From Arabidopsis thaliana (lineage: Eukaryota; Streptophyta; Magnoliopsida; Brassicales; Brassicaceae), in assembly GCF_000001735.4 (NCBI RefSeq), contig NC_003075.7, forward strand, positions 1,489,001 to 1,553,000: a DNA stretch of 64,000 nucleotides, read 5' to 3'. The notes under the pieces were generated by a model. That model worked only from the letters and a program-made list of their open reading frames with translations. It was not told where the DNA came from and did no database searches. This document shows, one piece after another, positions 51,100 to 61,747 of this stretch; the first letter of the stretch is position 1, and each line of letters begins with the position of its first letter. The position numbers and the translations under genes are program-made.

Positions 51100-51760
51100 C
51101 CTTGTCAACATCTCTCCAAGCTACTATCCAAAAATTCCATTACTCTTGAAAGTCTTGAAGAAAAGCGGACGCAATAATAGGCTAATTAGCTAGCTATAAA
51201 AAATTCCTCTCTTTTTTTTTTTTTGGTTTGAGGTCAACGAATTAGAAAAACAATCGGCGACAAGACCGATCTTTTGTCGGTTGATCCACCATATCCAGTT
51301 CACGATGTTGAGAGTAGTGCACCGTCCTCAATTCTCCACATCTGCGTTTCTCTTCGATTTTTGATTGTGATTGTTGCCCTTTACGTGATTACACTCTGTA
51401 AAAGAGCAGTTCCACCATTTTACAGATGATGGTGATGGAGGCCGGAACATCTGGGATTTATGGCTCGGCGATATTCGACGGCCGCATAAATTCTATTAGC
51501 CGTCTCCGCCGATTTAGTTTGAACGACGTAGGAGGAGGCGCATCATGCACTAGTGAAAAAAGTCGCACTCGACAAAGGTGTGTAATATTAGGCCTATAAT
51601 AGGTTACAAATGGCCCATTTTAGTTCAAAGCTTTTTAGTTTTTACAATGAAAAGTCGAACTCAACGTTGTGTTCACAATTGGGCCTATAAAGTTCAACAA
51701 AATTTGGGCGCAGTTTAATATAGTCTTTTCATCTCCGCGACGCCGTTTCGTAAGAGTGAA
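51100..51760 (-). repeat. Segmental duplication S3, copy 2
   Basis: Paired with 39770-40290; it is the upstream region of gene C. It is interrupted on its right by the mariner-type element that starts at 51769. Confidence 0.7.
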
Positions 51761-51768
51761 GAGAGGTA

Positions 51769-52450
51769 CAGTAGAAACTCTATAAATTAATAATGTTGGG
51801 ACCATGAGATTTTATTAATTTATACTGATATTAATTTATTCTATAAATTAATAAATATTAATTTATAGGTTAAAAAATAAATATTAATTTATAGAAATAT
51901 TTACGTAAAATACAATACTAAATTCTTTTAAAAATGTTTTTTAATTTAGTTTTTCTTATGTTTTGTTGTTTTTATATTCAATTATGTTAAAAAAAATATT
52001 TTTCTCTTGACTTTTTAATTTATTTTCCTACAAAATATTGTGTCCGTTTTATTTACGACGTTAACACGAGGGTTAATCCAATTTTTCTTTGTACAAATCT
52101 TAACAATGATTAAAAAATGTTACAAAACCAAATATGACAGATAAATACGCAAACAGTTATGTGAGTACAAAAAAGATCATACCAACTGTACTCTAGAAAG
52201 AGTTGTAATTGTGGTTTGAATAAAATAATCATATAAAATTAGTGTTAGAATATATGCTTAAGATTTATGATTATTAATTTATGATATTATTGGGACCATA
52301 TTTTTACATAGGGATTTCAAAAAAAATATTATCTTATTATCTTATCGATTTTGGTTAATTTTTACATTGACCTGACCTTGGGACCAGCAAAATTTATTAA
52401 TTTATCGTGTTTATTAATTTATCGAATATTAATTTATAGAGTTTCTACTG
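51769..52450. mobile_element. Tc1/mariner (pogo/Emigrant-like) MITE, 682 bp
   Basis: The termini are perfect inverted repeats of at least 24 bp beginning CAGTAGAAACTCTATAAATT, flanked on both sides by TA (51767-51768 and 52451-52452), the target duplication of Tc1/mariner elements. A second block with GGGACCA near both ends extends the inverted similarity. The end sequence is very like my memory of the Arabidopsis Emigrant and pogo termini. No transposase frame remains, so it is non-autonomous. Confidence 0.88.
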
Positions 52451-52452
52451 TA

Positions 52453-53058
52453 GTAGGAAAAAAAAAACGTGTTTTTATTTCCAACCCAAATTAATTTGTG
52501 TATTTTTCTGACAACGAAAAAAATTTAAGGTAATTTTCTGGCAGAATTTAAATAGTTCGGTTTTTTTTAGGAATTTTCACGAAGTTTAATCAAAAAATTC
52601 GTATAACCTTTTAGTCAAAACACAAAACCTTGTACTTAAAAGAATCGTTCATTCTATTTGGCTTGAAAGTAAGACGTCGACACGGAAAGCTCCCAAGTTT
52701 GCCTGACCAATTGATCAGTTTATCAACCGTTTGGTGCAAGCTTGAAGATTGGCTTCGGATTGGTTCGCCTCAAGAAACTAAAACTCTTGTCTGCATTTTT
52801 TATTCTTGGTTTTACTTCCTATTAGATCCTCTCAAAACAACATTTTACATTCGTTCAATTTTTTTTAATAACATTTCGCTCAAAAAATCAAAAATAAATA
52901 ACTGATTTATCTCACGTGGAGGCTAATCAAAAGTTATATATAAAAAATAAAATAAAAAAACAAATTATCCAAGATAAAGAAAAGGTGTACATCAAATAAA
53001 TGAGAAAACCAAAGTACGTAGAAACTAGTGGACGCCCTGCATCAGAAACATTCCCATT
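52453..53058. other. Spacer between the MITE and ankyrin gene D
   Basis: No supported gene is seen. A 91-codon plus-strand frame at 52630-52905 has no recognisable features. Confidence 0.4.
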
Positions 53059-55283
53059 TTAAGTAGTGTCTGACATTTCAACTTGATCATTGTTTGAGAT
53101 CTTCTCAGACTTGTGCGCAGAGAACTGAGGACTTTCGTGTCCGTCATCATCACATGAATTTGCAAAACTAACAAATGGCATCATCAACTTATAACTAGAG
53201 CCACAATAATGTAGTAGAAGATGAGGCATAAACCTTGAGAACGCCAGAGTTAAAATGGAGAAAATTAAACAGAAGATGACATAAACAAGCCATCTAACAT
53301 TCCCAGCTGCAATAACCATGACAAAAAAGAATGCTAAGGTCATGAAATACATAGCGAAATACAGTGATATCATGGCCACCCTTACGGAACTCTGATATAA
53401 TGTCGGATCACCTAATTGCGCCAATATGAGAGAAACTACTGCTAAAAATGAGGTTTCCAGTGCCAAAATGTCAAATATCAGGAAAAGGATGAGACGAGGG
53501 TTAGTTATTAGATTTGCCATGCCCACGTTTGGAGTAGAGTCTTTAAAACCACCTGGTATAGTAAATCCAGACGTAAACGTTACGGTGGTTATAAGAGCTG
53601 CCACTACTAGAAGAGCGTTGATGTAATCTTTGTTTCCGCCTTGAGGCATTATTGGTCTTGTTTGAATCATAGTATGTGCGCATCTAGGATCATTTTGGAA
53701 GTGAAGTTGTACTAAAGCTAGCAGTGTCAACCTCTGTAATCAAAACTCAAGGGTCAAAAGCTGTAAATAATTGATCCGATATTAGAAAGAGGTAAGCTAG
53801 ACATACCTCTCGAAAGATGTAGTGTGGTTGCAGTTTTGACTCAGCAATATCCAGAGCTACCAAGCCGTTATTGTTTTGTATCAACAGGTTTTTCTTCCCT
53901 CCAAGCTCACGAACAGCTCGAGGACGCCAATATATTGTGGCTAGATGCAGTGGTGTATTCCCATCCACATCTTTCTCGTTAGCTAGATGGTTTATTTGTT
54001 CATGTGCTGTCAAGTGGCGTAGAATTCTAAATTTCCCACTTTCAGCTGCGATGTGAAGGAGGTTCTGACCTTTTTTGTTAAGCAAAAGCTTTGAATATGG
54101 ACAACGTTTGCAAATCTCTTTGACAACTTTAATACGACCTTTCTCTACTGCCAGGTGGATTGGATAGGAACCATCATCATCACATACAAAAACACCCTTT
54201 CTTGATCGGTTTAACAGGTTGCATACTCCTTTATGATACCCAATGGATGCTCCAAACGAAAGACAAGTCCTTCCTTCTTCATCTCGCTCATCCACAAGAC
54301 TTGGATATTCATTAAGAATAACATCAAGGATATCTGCTCAAAAAAGTAGGTATATCACTTACCGTACATAAGAAGATTCAGTTAATTCAGGTTTGAACTT
54401 ATGATCCTGCAAATTGGAAAAAACAAAACAAACCTGTGCTCAAGGAATTCAATGCAGCGTGTGCAAGATATTTTCTCCCTTCTAAGTTCAAATTTTTCCT
54501 TTGAGGACCATCATTTCCCAACATTGCTTTTACAAGTGATGCATCCTTGGCTTCTACTGCTAAATACAAGGGAGATATTCCGTCTTTACATGCAAGAAAG
54601 GAAGCTTGTCGGTTTGCATTCACCAAACAGAGAGCAACCTCCGTATAGTGTCCTTTCAAGGCCAAGTTCAGAGCAGTATCTCCATTTATGTCCTTCAGAA
54701 GATATGGATTCAGTATCTCCCTATCTTCTTCAGCCAGTCTAGCTGAGAAAAATGTAACCGACGCAACAAGATCCTCAACAACAGCTAAGTGACCCATTCG
54801 AGCTGCCACATGAAGTGGAAGCTGGTCCTTAGAGTTTGACTCCATTAGAAGGCAAGAACATTCAGAGACAATGTTCTTAACTAGTTCTAGATGACTCCAT
54901 GTAGCAGCAAGATGAAGAACAGAATCTCCTCGATCGTTCTTGAGACATGTTAGTGGTGTTCCATGGCTTCTCAATTTCTCCAGCCATTCTTCGTTCCCAA
55001 GTGTGCTAAGCATCTCCGCATTCATCAGCACATATTCACCAGGGAGATCGAAAAGATCGGAAAATTTGAGATTAACTAAGAACTCCGGCACAGTCTTCTC
55101 GGTATCTTTCATTGGCAGCGGTATGGCTTTTCCTCTGTTTCGAAGGAAACCTCGTGAACTGAGTGAGCGAAGACCGTTGTTTATCTTGTTCATGGAGAAA
55201 TATCCTTGTCTCCTTTGGTCATGAGACGAATCAATTGAACTCTGTGACTCAATTCTACTTAGACGTGCTTCAGAAACATCCAT
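53059..55283 (-). CDS. Ankyrin-repeat/PGG membrane protein D (AT4G03470-like)
   Basis: Three exons (54434-55283, 53807-54333, 53059-53733) give 683 residues. The start MDVSEARLSRIESQ at 55283 was preferred over an ATG at 55469: an acceptor (gactttag) lies just upstream, and gene A has a leader intron in the same position. Residues about 60 to 455 carry ankyrin repeats (VLHLAATWSHLELVK, PLHVAARMGHLAVVE, ALNLALKGHYTEVALCLV, PLYLAVEAKDASLV, PIHLAVEKGRIKVVK, PLHLATIYWRPRAV). The last exon has YINALLVVAALITTVTF, IPGGF and four helices, with an acidic/Ser-rich tail. All frames are open. The 683 residues agree with my memory of AT4G03470. Confidence 0.9.
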
Positions 55284-55479
55284 CTCAAACCTAAAGTCAT
55301 CCCACAAATTGTTTGAAGTAACAGTTTTAGTTCTCCAACAATAAAAGAAAAAAAAGAGTAAACATACCAAGTCAAAAGGGAAGAGACGACTTACCAAGTG
55401 AAGGAAGAAGAAGATAAGAATTGCAGGAGGAGTCGCTAAAGCTTGATGAAAGAGAGACTCCATGTTCATCCATTTTATA

Positions 55480-56290
55480 AAACCAAAGTCAGTGTAGAAA
55501 ACAGAGTGAAGGTCTTTTTTTAATCCGAAGTAAAACCTAACATCTCGATGTGAGTGAGGTCTTGTAGGCTGTAAATGGGTAATTTGTTTCGTATTTTATG
55601 AAAAATCTCTAAATTCCAACTTTAAAAACTTCAACTTAGACTCCTAGAAGGCTAGAACAAGTTGACTGAGTTAACATTTCGAAATAAACATGTTAGTCCG
55701 TTAATGACGGAAGTTTTTTATTCTCCACTGAAAGCTAATGACGACTTTTGACATCTAAATTTATATTTAAACAATAAACGTAATCTGTTAAAAACTGCAG
55801 AACGAAATTACTAAACTAAACTAGTCAATACAGAAACAGAACGTAATCTTTCAAAGCAAAGTGAACCTTATACGGTATAAGTTATACCTCTCGATCAGAG
55901 AGTTTTAGGCTGGTAGGGAAAATGGTAGAGTTTTAAGCCCCAAAGTCCCAAACTCATGAACCTTAAGCAACTTCGATTTATTTCTAGCACAAAATGTATA
56001 TTTTTCGTCTAGGTTTCCTCACATTTAAAAAAACTGAACAATAGCACCAAGGTGGCGACGAGAAATCCTAAAATAAGAAAAGAAACAGAGCCAAACTCTT
56101 AGTCGAACGACCAAGATGACAAACTGATCAAGAAAAAAAGTAATGTTGTGGTGGAAAATTAGACATACCTTTCAAAATAAGTAGTGGGGTTGGGATTTAG
56201 TTCGGCGATACAAAGTTGTCAAGCCGTTAATTATTTTGTATGAAGAGGTTTTATTGCCCTGCAAGGCAATGAGCAGCTCTAGCATGGGAT
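55480..56290 (-). repeat. Segmental duplication S4, copy 1, with ankyrin relic P7
   Basis: Matches 60045-60600 in order (accaaagtcagtgtagaaa, cagagtgaagg, ttaagcaact.cgattt, cagagccaaactcttagtcg). Its end, 56165-56290, is the decayed 3' end of an ankyrin exon (minus strand, FNPNPTTYFERYV-like) with a lost segment in the LDIAE motif. Spacer 56290-56717 holds nothing else recognisable. Confidence 0.75.
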
Positions 56291-56717
56291 TCTTTCTACA
56301 ACCACGAGTATACCAAGAATCTATTTGCCAAAATATACACAGTGATCAAATCAGACTCATACCTCCTGTCAGTATTTTTCTCAAAATCAAACATCATATT
56401 TGATCAAATGCCTCTATACCAAGTACGAATACAACCATTTGAGGAGATTTGACGTTTCAACCTGATCTCCACGAACTCCAACTTGGCCACAAAAGTTATT
56501 GATACAAGAGTTCTGATGTTTTCAATCGACATCATTAACAAACCACAAAAGAAGGGTTGGAGATATAGAATTACACACAAGAAAGTGCTAATAAGATTAT
56601 ATACATGTATTCAGAAAGAGATATATGTTTAAGAAGAATCTACTTTCGACTTTTGCACTTGATCTGCGCCTGAGGATCCCACTGACTCTTCACACAAGTG
56701 TGACCAGAGCCAGAGGT

Positions 56718-57023
56718 CTAATATCTTTCAGCATCGTCTTCATTAACAAAAAACAAAAGAACGACAAGAGAAATACGAGTCCATCTTTGAAGAAAAGGGA
56801 TGCCAGGAACCTGTGGGATAACGTAAGGCGCAAGGAGGACGATCATCACACCATAGAAGATCAGAGATATAATGGATATGAAGTTTATGAGCAAAGTGTT
56901 TTGCTTAACTGTAGCCTGCAAGGCAGAAACGAATGCCCATGACATGGAGAGTAGAGAAACGAAGAGTGATGGCAAAGCCAAATGAAAAGCTCTGTGAACG
57001 ATTGCAGGATCCCCCAACTGTGC
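56718..57023 (-). other. Untranslated tail of ankyrin gene E beyond a premature stop
   Basis: An open stretch of 102 codons continues the frame of gene E after the TAG at 57024-57026: AQLGDPAIVHRAFHLALPSL, then two hydrophobic helices, ending FVNEDDAERY. It equals the end of the membrane domain of genes A and B. It has stayed open, so the stop is probably recent. Confidence 0.85.
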
Positions 57024-59231
57024 CTAAATCAGAGCAACTATTGCTACAATAGAGCTTTGCATCGCCAAGGTGTCTAATACCAGAAAAAAGAAGAGGGTGG
57101 AGTCATCGGCCAAAGTGGCCATACCCATGTTTGGAGCAGAGCTGTTAAAGCCACCAGGTATTGTAAAACCTGCAGCAAATGTAACAGTGGCTACAAGAGT
57201 TGCCACCAGCAGAAGAGCGTTGATATGGTCTTTGTATTTTTTAGCGTCTAGAGGCTCTGATCTGCTTCTTAGTGTCATTCCACTCGTCGGTAGCCAACCA
57301 ACACTTTTCGGTGCGTAAACGCACAGCAGTACCATCAACGTCAATCTCTGTTATCCCAAGTAAGATAGAGACAAAGGCAATGAGCTCTATTTGGTTTGAC
57401 ATTGGAACAAAAAGGAATACATGGAAAAATAAATGTTATACACCTCCCGTAAAACGTAGTCAGGCTGTAGATTTAACTCTGCAATATCCAGAGGTCTCAA
57501 TCCATCTTTGTTCTGTATATTCAGGATTTTTGTTTCGGTAGAAGCAAAGGCAGCAAGTTTATCAACAGTTCGACAGCGCCAATTTATGGTGGCTAGGTGC
57601 AAAGGTGCATTCCCATCCACATCTTGCTCCTCGATCAGATGATTCTCCGTATCAAGTCTCCTTATATAACCCAAAAGAAAAGATCCCACTTTCGCACTCT
57701 TTGCTGCAATGTGAAGCATGTTTTGACCTTGTTTGTTAACCAGCTCTTTCGAATCTGGACAACGTTTTAGAATCTCTTTCACAACTTTCAAATGACCTTT
57801 CTCTACAGCCATATGAATTGGAAAGGAACCATCTTTGTCGCATTCATAAACACTCTTTGTTGATCGATCTAATAGCTTACATATTCCTTTGTAATACCCC
57901 ATGGATGCTCCAACAGAAAGACAAGTTCGCCCTTCTTCATCTCGCTCGTTGACAAGGCTCGGGTCATCATTAAGAATAACATTAAGAACATCTGCCCAAA
58001 CAAGTAGTATTTCAATTAGTTTCTTCTAGCAAAGAACTTTTGAACAACTAAATTTGGAGACAGACCTGTATTTTTGGCCTTGAGGGCTGCGTGTAAAAGC
58101 GATTTTCTCCCTTCCAATTGTGAAGCTAAGGTAGAGGTTTTTCCTTGGATTTTATTACCAGGACGGTTCAACATCGCTCTCACAAGTGATACATTACCAG
58201 CTTCAACTGCCAAATACAAGGGAGATGTTCCATCTTTATTCGCAAGAAATGAGGCATGTTGGTCTGCATTCACTAGACAGGCAGCTGTCTCCATTTGGCG
58301 TGTTGATGCATCAGAAAATGAAATGCATCTGCTACGTCGCCAATGCATAATAAGGTGAGACAAGGATAGTTTTCTGATGCGCTCCTGATATCTCAAAAGC
58401 TAGGACAGAAATTATAGATTCATCAGACACATAGGTAAGCTGTTGGAGATAAGATTAGACGATCAAGATATTTGGTCTAAAACAAAGACGAGTAAGAGGC
58501 GGATCCTAATGCAACAAGGAATTCAACAAAGCATAGAAACATGGAACAAAATTAGTAAAGTCCATTGATATAGAAAATTTTGTAGCAAACTTTACGAGTG
58601 TCTTATTTCTTATACCCTAAACTTAAATTTGACTGATAAAAACAAAAGTCTTCATTCCTCACACAAATATGTTTTATCTTACATGGCTTACCTCTGCTTT
58701 TTCATGGAGGTCTTTCAAGGCCGCATGCAGAGGAGTATCTCCATCTATGTCCTTCAGAACATATATATTCAGTCTATCCCTATCTTCTTCAGGCACTCTA
58801 GGTGAAAAATATAATACAGAAGCAACAAGAGCCTTCACAACTGCTGAACGGCCAGCACGAGCGGCCACATGAAGCGGAATCTGATACTTCGAGTTTGGCT
58901 CCAATAAAAGACAAGGACATTCAGTGATTATGTTCTTCACTAGTTCAAGATGACCCGAAGCAGCAGCAAGGTGAAGAACAGAATCTCCGCCATCGCTCTT
59001 AAGACATGCCATTGGCGTTTCGTAGCTTTTCAACTTTTCCAGAAGCTCTATGTTCCCCGCTCTCATTGCGCTAAAGATCTCAGGATTCATCGGCACATAT
59101 TCACCAGGGAGGTTGAAAAGATCCGAAAATCTGAGACTGGTAAGGAACTCTGGAACAGATTCGGTGTCAAGACACACAACCGTTGACCTATGTACCTGGA
59201 TTGTATCTAGACGTGCTTCACAATAATCCAT
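57024..59231 (-). CDS. Ankyrin-repeat/PGG protein E, truncated by a nonsense codon (AT4G03480-like)
   Basis: Four exons (58692-59231, 58066-58384, 57444-57991, 57024-57347) give 576 residues. Full length would be about 678. Start MDYCEARLDTIQ at 59231 matches the start context of gene D. Ankyrin repeats include VLHLAAASGHLELVK, PLHVAARAGRSAVVK, PLYLAVEAGNVSLV, PIHMAVEKGHLKVVK and PLHLATINWRCRTV; the last exon has KDHINALLLVATLVATVTF and IPGGF. At 57024-57026 the conserved Trp of ALIWAQLGDP is TAG instead of TGG, ending the protein after two of four helices. The 307-bp intron 58385-58691 inside an ankyrin repeat is shared with gene A; its acceptor has moved upstream, adding about 20 residues. 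It may be a pseudogene, or a truncated but expressed variant. Confidence 0.8.
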
Positions 59232-59667
59232 CTCAAACTTTAATCGTGACACAAATTGTTTGAAAAGAGGATTTTACTTTTCAGTTCCCCCACCAAGAGA
59301 AAAGTAAATGATTCCAAGAAGAGTGGCCAAAGAGAGACTTACCAAGTGAAAGAATGGGATAAGACAAGAGGATTTGCTTAAGCTTGTAGGGAGAGAGAGA
59401 TAATATAAATTGATTCATTTATATAAAAACCCTTTGTTTGGAGATCACTGTGAGTGTGATGGTCACCTATAAATTAGTGGAAGGTCTTTCGAATTGTTTA
59501 AGAGGAAATAGTAAACGCAGGAATGGAGGTAAAGTCATTTTCAAAGAAGCCTCAAACCTGAGTACCTGACTTGTCACAACACGGCAATTCAAACAGGGAG
59601 TTTTGATATGACGTTTTGAAAATGTCCTGAAAACATATAAATAAAATAAAAGACCCGAGTTATATAA

Positions 59668-59735
59668 TGTTAGTATATAACTAACGACTTTGAATTGCTG
59701 TTAGTTATAATGTTAGTTATAACTAACGACTTTGA
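59668..59735. repeat. Palindromic tandem repeat
   Basis: Two near-identical units (59668-59693 and 59711-59735) each contain a palindrome; in the second it is a perfect GTTAGTTATAACTAAC. The surrounding 59290-60040 holds the gene E leader and no supported gene. A GTTTAAGCGGAGAA-like block near 59820 recurs near 38440. Confidence 0.7.
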
Positions 59736-60044
59736 CTTTGAAGTCGTCGTCCCTAATAAAATATAATCTAAGTTCAACGGGAGAAAGTGACAACCTGCAG
59801 TTTGACGGAGACGATGCCGGTTTAAGCGGAGAAGCTTCTGGCGTGGCACGGAGAAGATGTGAACGAACCATTCCTTTGGAAGAAAAGATAGGAGCGAGTG
59901 GCATCGTTGGTAGACTATTTGTTGCAAGATGGTGGTTTAGGGTTCACATTCGATCAGCATGGTATTACCATTGAAATCCTTCCCTCCCAGCAAAAGAGTC
60001 GATTCAGATTCATACTTAGGATCTGAGTTAGTATACTCTTTTCG

Positions 60045-60600
60045 TCCATTTTATAAAACCAAAGTCAGTGTAGAAACAGAGTGAAGGTAATTTGTTTATT
60101 ATATTATGAAAAAAATAAAAATTTATTGAAATTGCATTGACTTATGTAAATCAAGCCACCATCTTTTTGTTTTGCCGTCTAATTTTATTTGTATTAAAAC
60201 CAATGTCTGAACTCTGAAAGTCAAGAAACAAAACAGAACAACAAAACCTCAAAAATCAAGCCACCATCTACCGAATCTATATACAAACTCATGAACGTTA
60301 AGCAACTCCGATTTGTTTCTAACACAAAATGTATGTTTCTTTGTTTATGTTTTCTCACATATGAAAAACTGAACAGTAGCACCAAGCTGGCGATAAGAAA
60401 TCCCAAAACAAGAGAAGACACAGAGCCAAACTCTTAGTCGGTTTCTATCAACCAAGATTCAAAGGTCAAACCGACAAACTGATCGAGAAAAGGTAATGTT
60501 GTAGTGGGAAATTAGAAATACCTCTCAAAAGATGTAGTGGGGTTGGGATTTAGTTCGGCGATATCCAGAGCTGTCAAGCCGCTATTATTTTGCTGTCTAG
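60045..60600 (-). repeat. Segmental duplication S4, copy 2, with ankyrin relic
   Basis: Counterpart of 55480-56290. Its right end (about 60520-60596) is a minus-strand ankyrin exon end with the LDIAELNPNPTT-like segment intact. It stops exactly where plus-strand ankyrin sequence begins. Confidence 0.75.
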
Positions 60601-61451
60601 CCACCAAAACTGGCACCCTAAAGTTGTGAGTATGTTTTCTTGGGACCATCATAGAGGTGACCTGAAAAAACCAAACTATAATGGTTCCACAGCTTTAGAT
60701 GTAGTAGAACATTGATTGGAGCTACGTGTTTCAACAGGTAATATGACAAAGATGTTACCCCAATATTACCTTGTATACAGCGATTGACTTGGATGGCTTT
60801 GATCAATGCTGGTGCACCAAGAAGTTCCAGTCCAGTTTCAGAAAGTCTTAGATCATTCAAGCCAGAAGGTGGAAAGTACAAAGATCATGTCAATTCTTCC
60901 GTTTATTGGTTGCAACTCTTGTAACCACCATGACTTTTACTGCAGGATTCACATTACCAGGTGGTCACAAAGGCTCTGTTCCCAACTTGGGAATGGCCAC
61001 TTTGGCTCAGAAAACAGCTTTCCAATTCTTTCTTGTATGTGACATATTGGCGATGTATTCCTCTATCATGACAATAGTATCTTTCTCTCAACTCAAAAGC
61101 CTTCAACATCGCACTTCCAGTTCTTTTCGCTTACATCAATGTCAATAGCGTTTATGGCAATGTATCTTGCAGTAAGCGACCTCCCTTTGCGTGGTTAATG
61201 GTGACATCTTCCTGTTGGTTTTGATGCTGCTCCTTGTTCCCTATTCGTCTCCATATAAGTCATACCCAACTCTTCTGTTGGTGCAGGAACTAGTTGATTT
61301 ACGGAATCAACATCTTCCTTCGACATATTCTGTACTAAAGAATTCAGGCTTCTTGATAGTGCTGCAAAGAGCAACAATTATGTCAATGCAGCAACAGATG
61401 AATGAAGACACATCAGAGCTAGTCATAGAGGCTTCAGACCATAATGGCTAA
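60597..61451 (+). pseudogene. Inverted ankyrin/PGG pseudogene P6 (AT4G03490 region)
   Basis: This is the only family member on the plus strand. 60597-60750 is the end of the second ankyrin exon (NWHPKVVSMFSWDHH, ALDVVEH then stop), followed by an intact-looking intron and a membrane exon from about 60782 (RLTWMALINAGAP, GGKYKDHVN). A frameshift follows near 60893, and the continuation MTFTAGFTLPGG, AQKTAFQFFLVCDILAMYSS is in another frame. The AQLGD region is lost, and C-terminal helix remnants run to 61451. One A is missing in the AAAAA run before NWHP. It is most similar to gene C. The first ankyrin exon and most of the second are absent. Confidence 0.8.
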
Positions 61452-61747
61452 TTAAATATCTTTCTTCGCCGTTAAAGGAAAATTGAGTTCTCTACATAGC
61501 TTCATTGATTACCACAATAGAAAGTAAGAGAATAACACCACTGTAACAAAAAGTTGAAAGTATTTATTAGTCAACATAAGAATACACTTTGCAACTCATG
61601 GGAGACATGTTAGGAAGCAAGATACAATGTGGTTTTTAAGGCAAACTTCCCGAAACCAATTTAACTACTACCAGCACCGCATAATTCAAACTCAAGCTAA
61701 AACATCATGAGACAAGGGAATTCAGGAATTTTCAAGTCTTGATCTTC

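Noticed and set aside
55284-55469. Upstream ATG giving a hydrophobic N-terminus to ankyrin gene D
   Set aside because: A probable leader intron covers this stretch, as in gene A, and the hydrophobic run is intronic T-rich sequence.
59732-59974. 80-codon plus-strand frame with RRRCERTIPLEEK
   Set aside because: No recognised domain; part of the block also occurs in broken form near 38440, so it is probably duplicated spacer.
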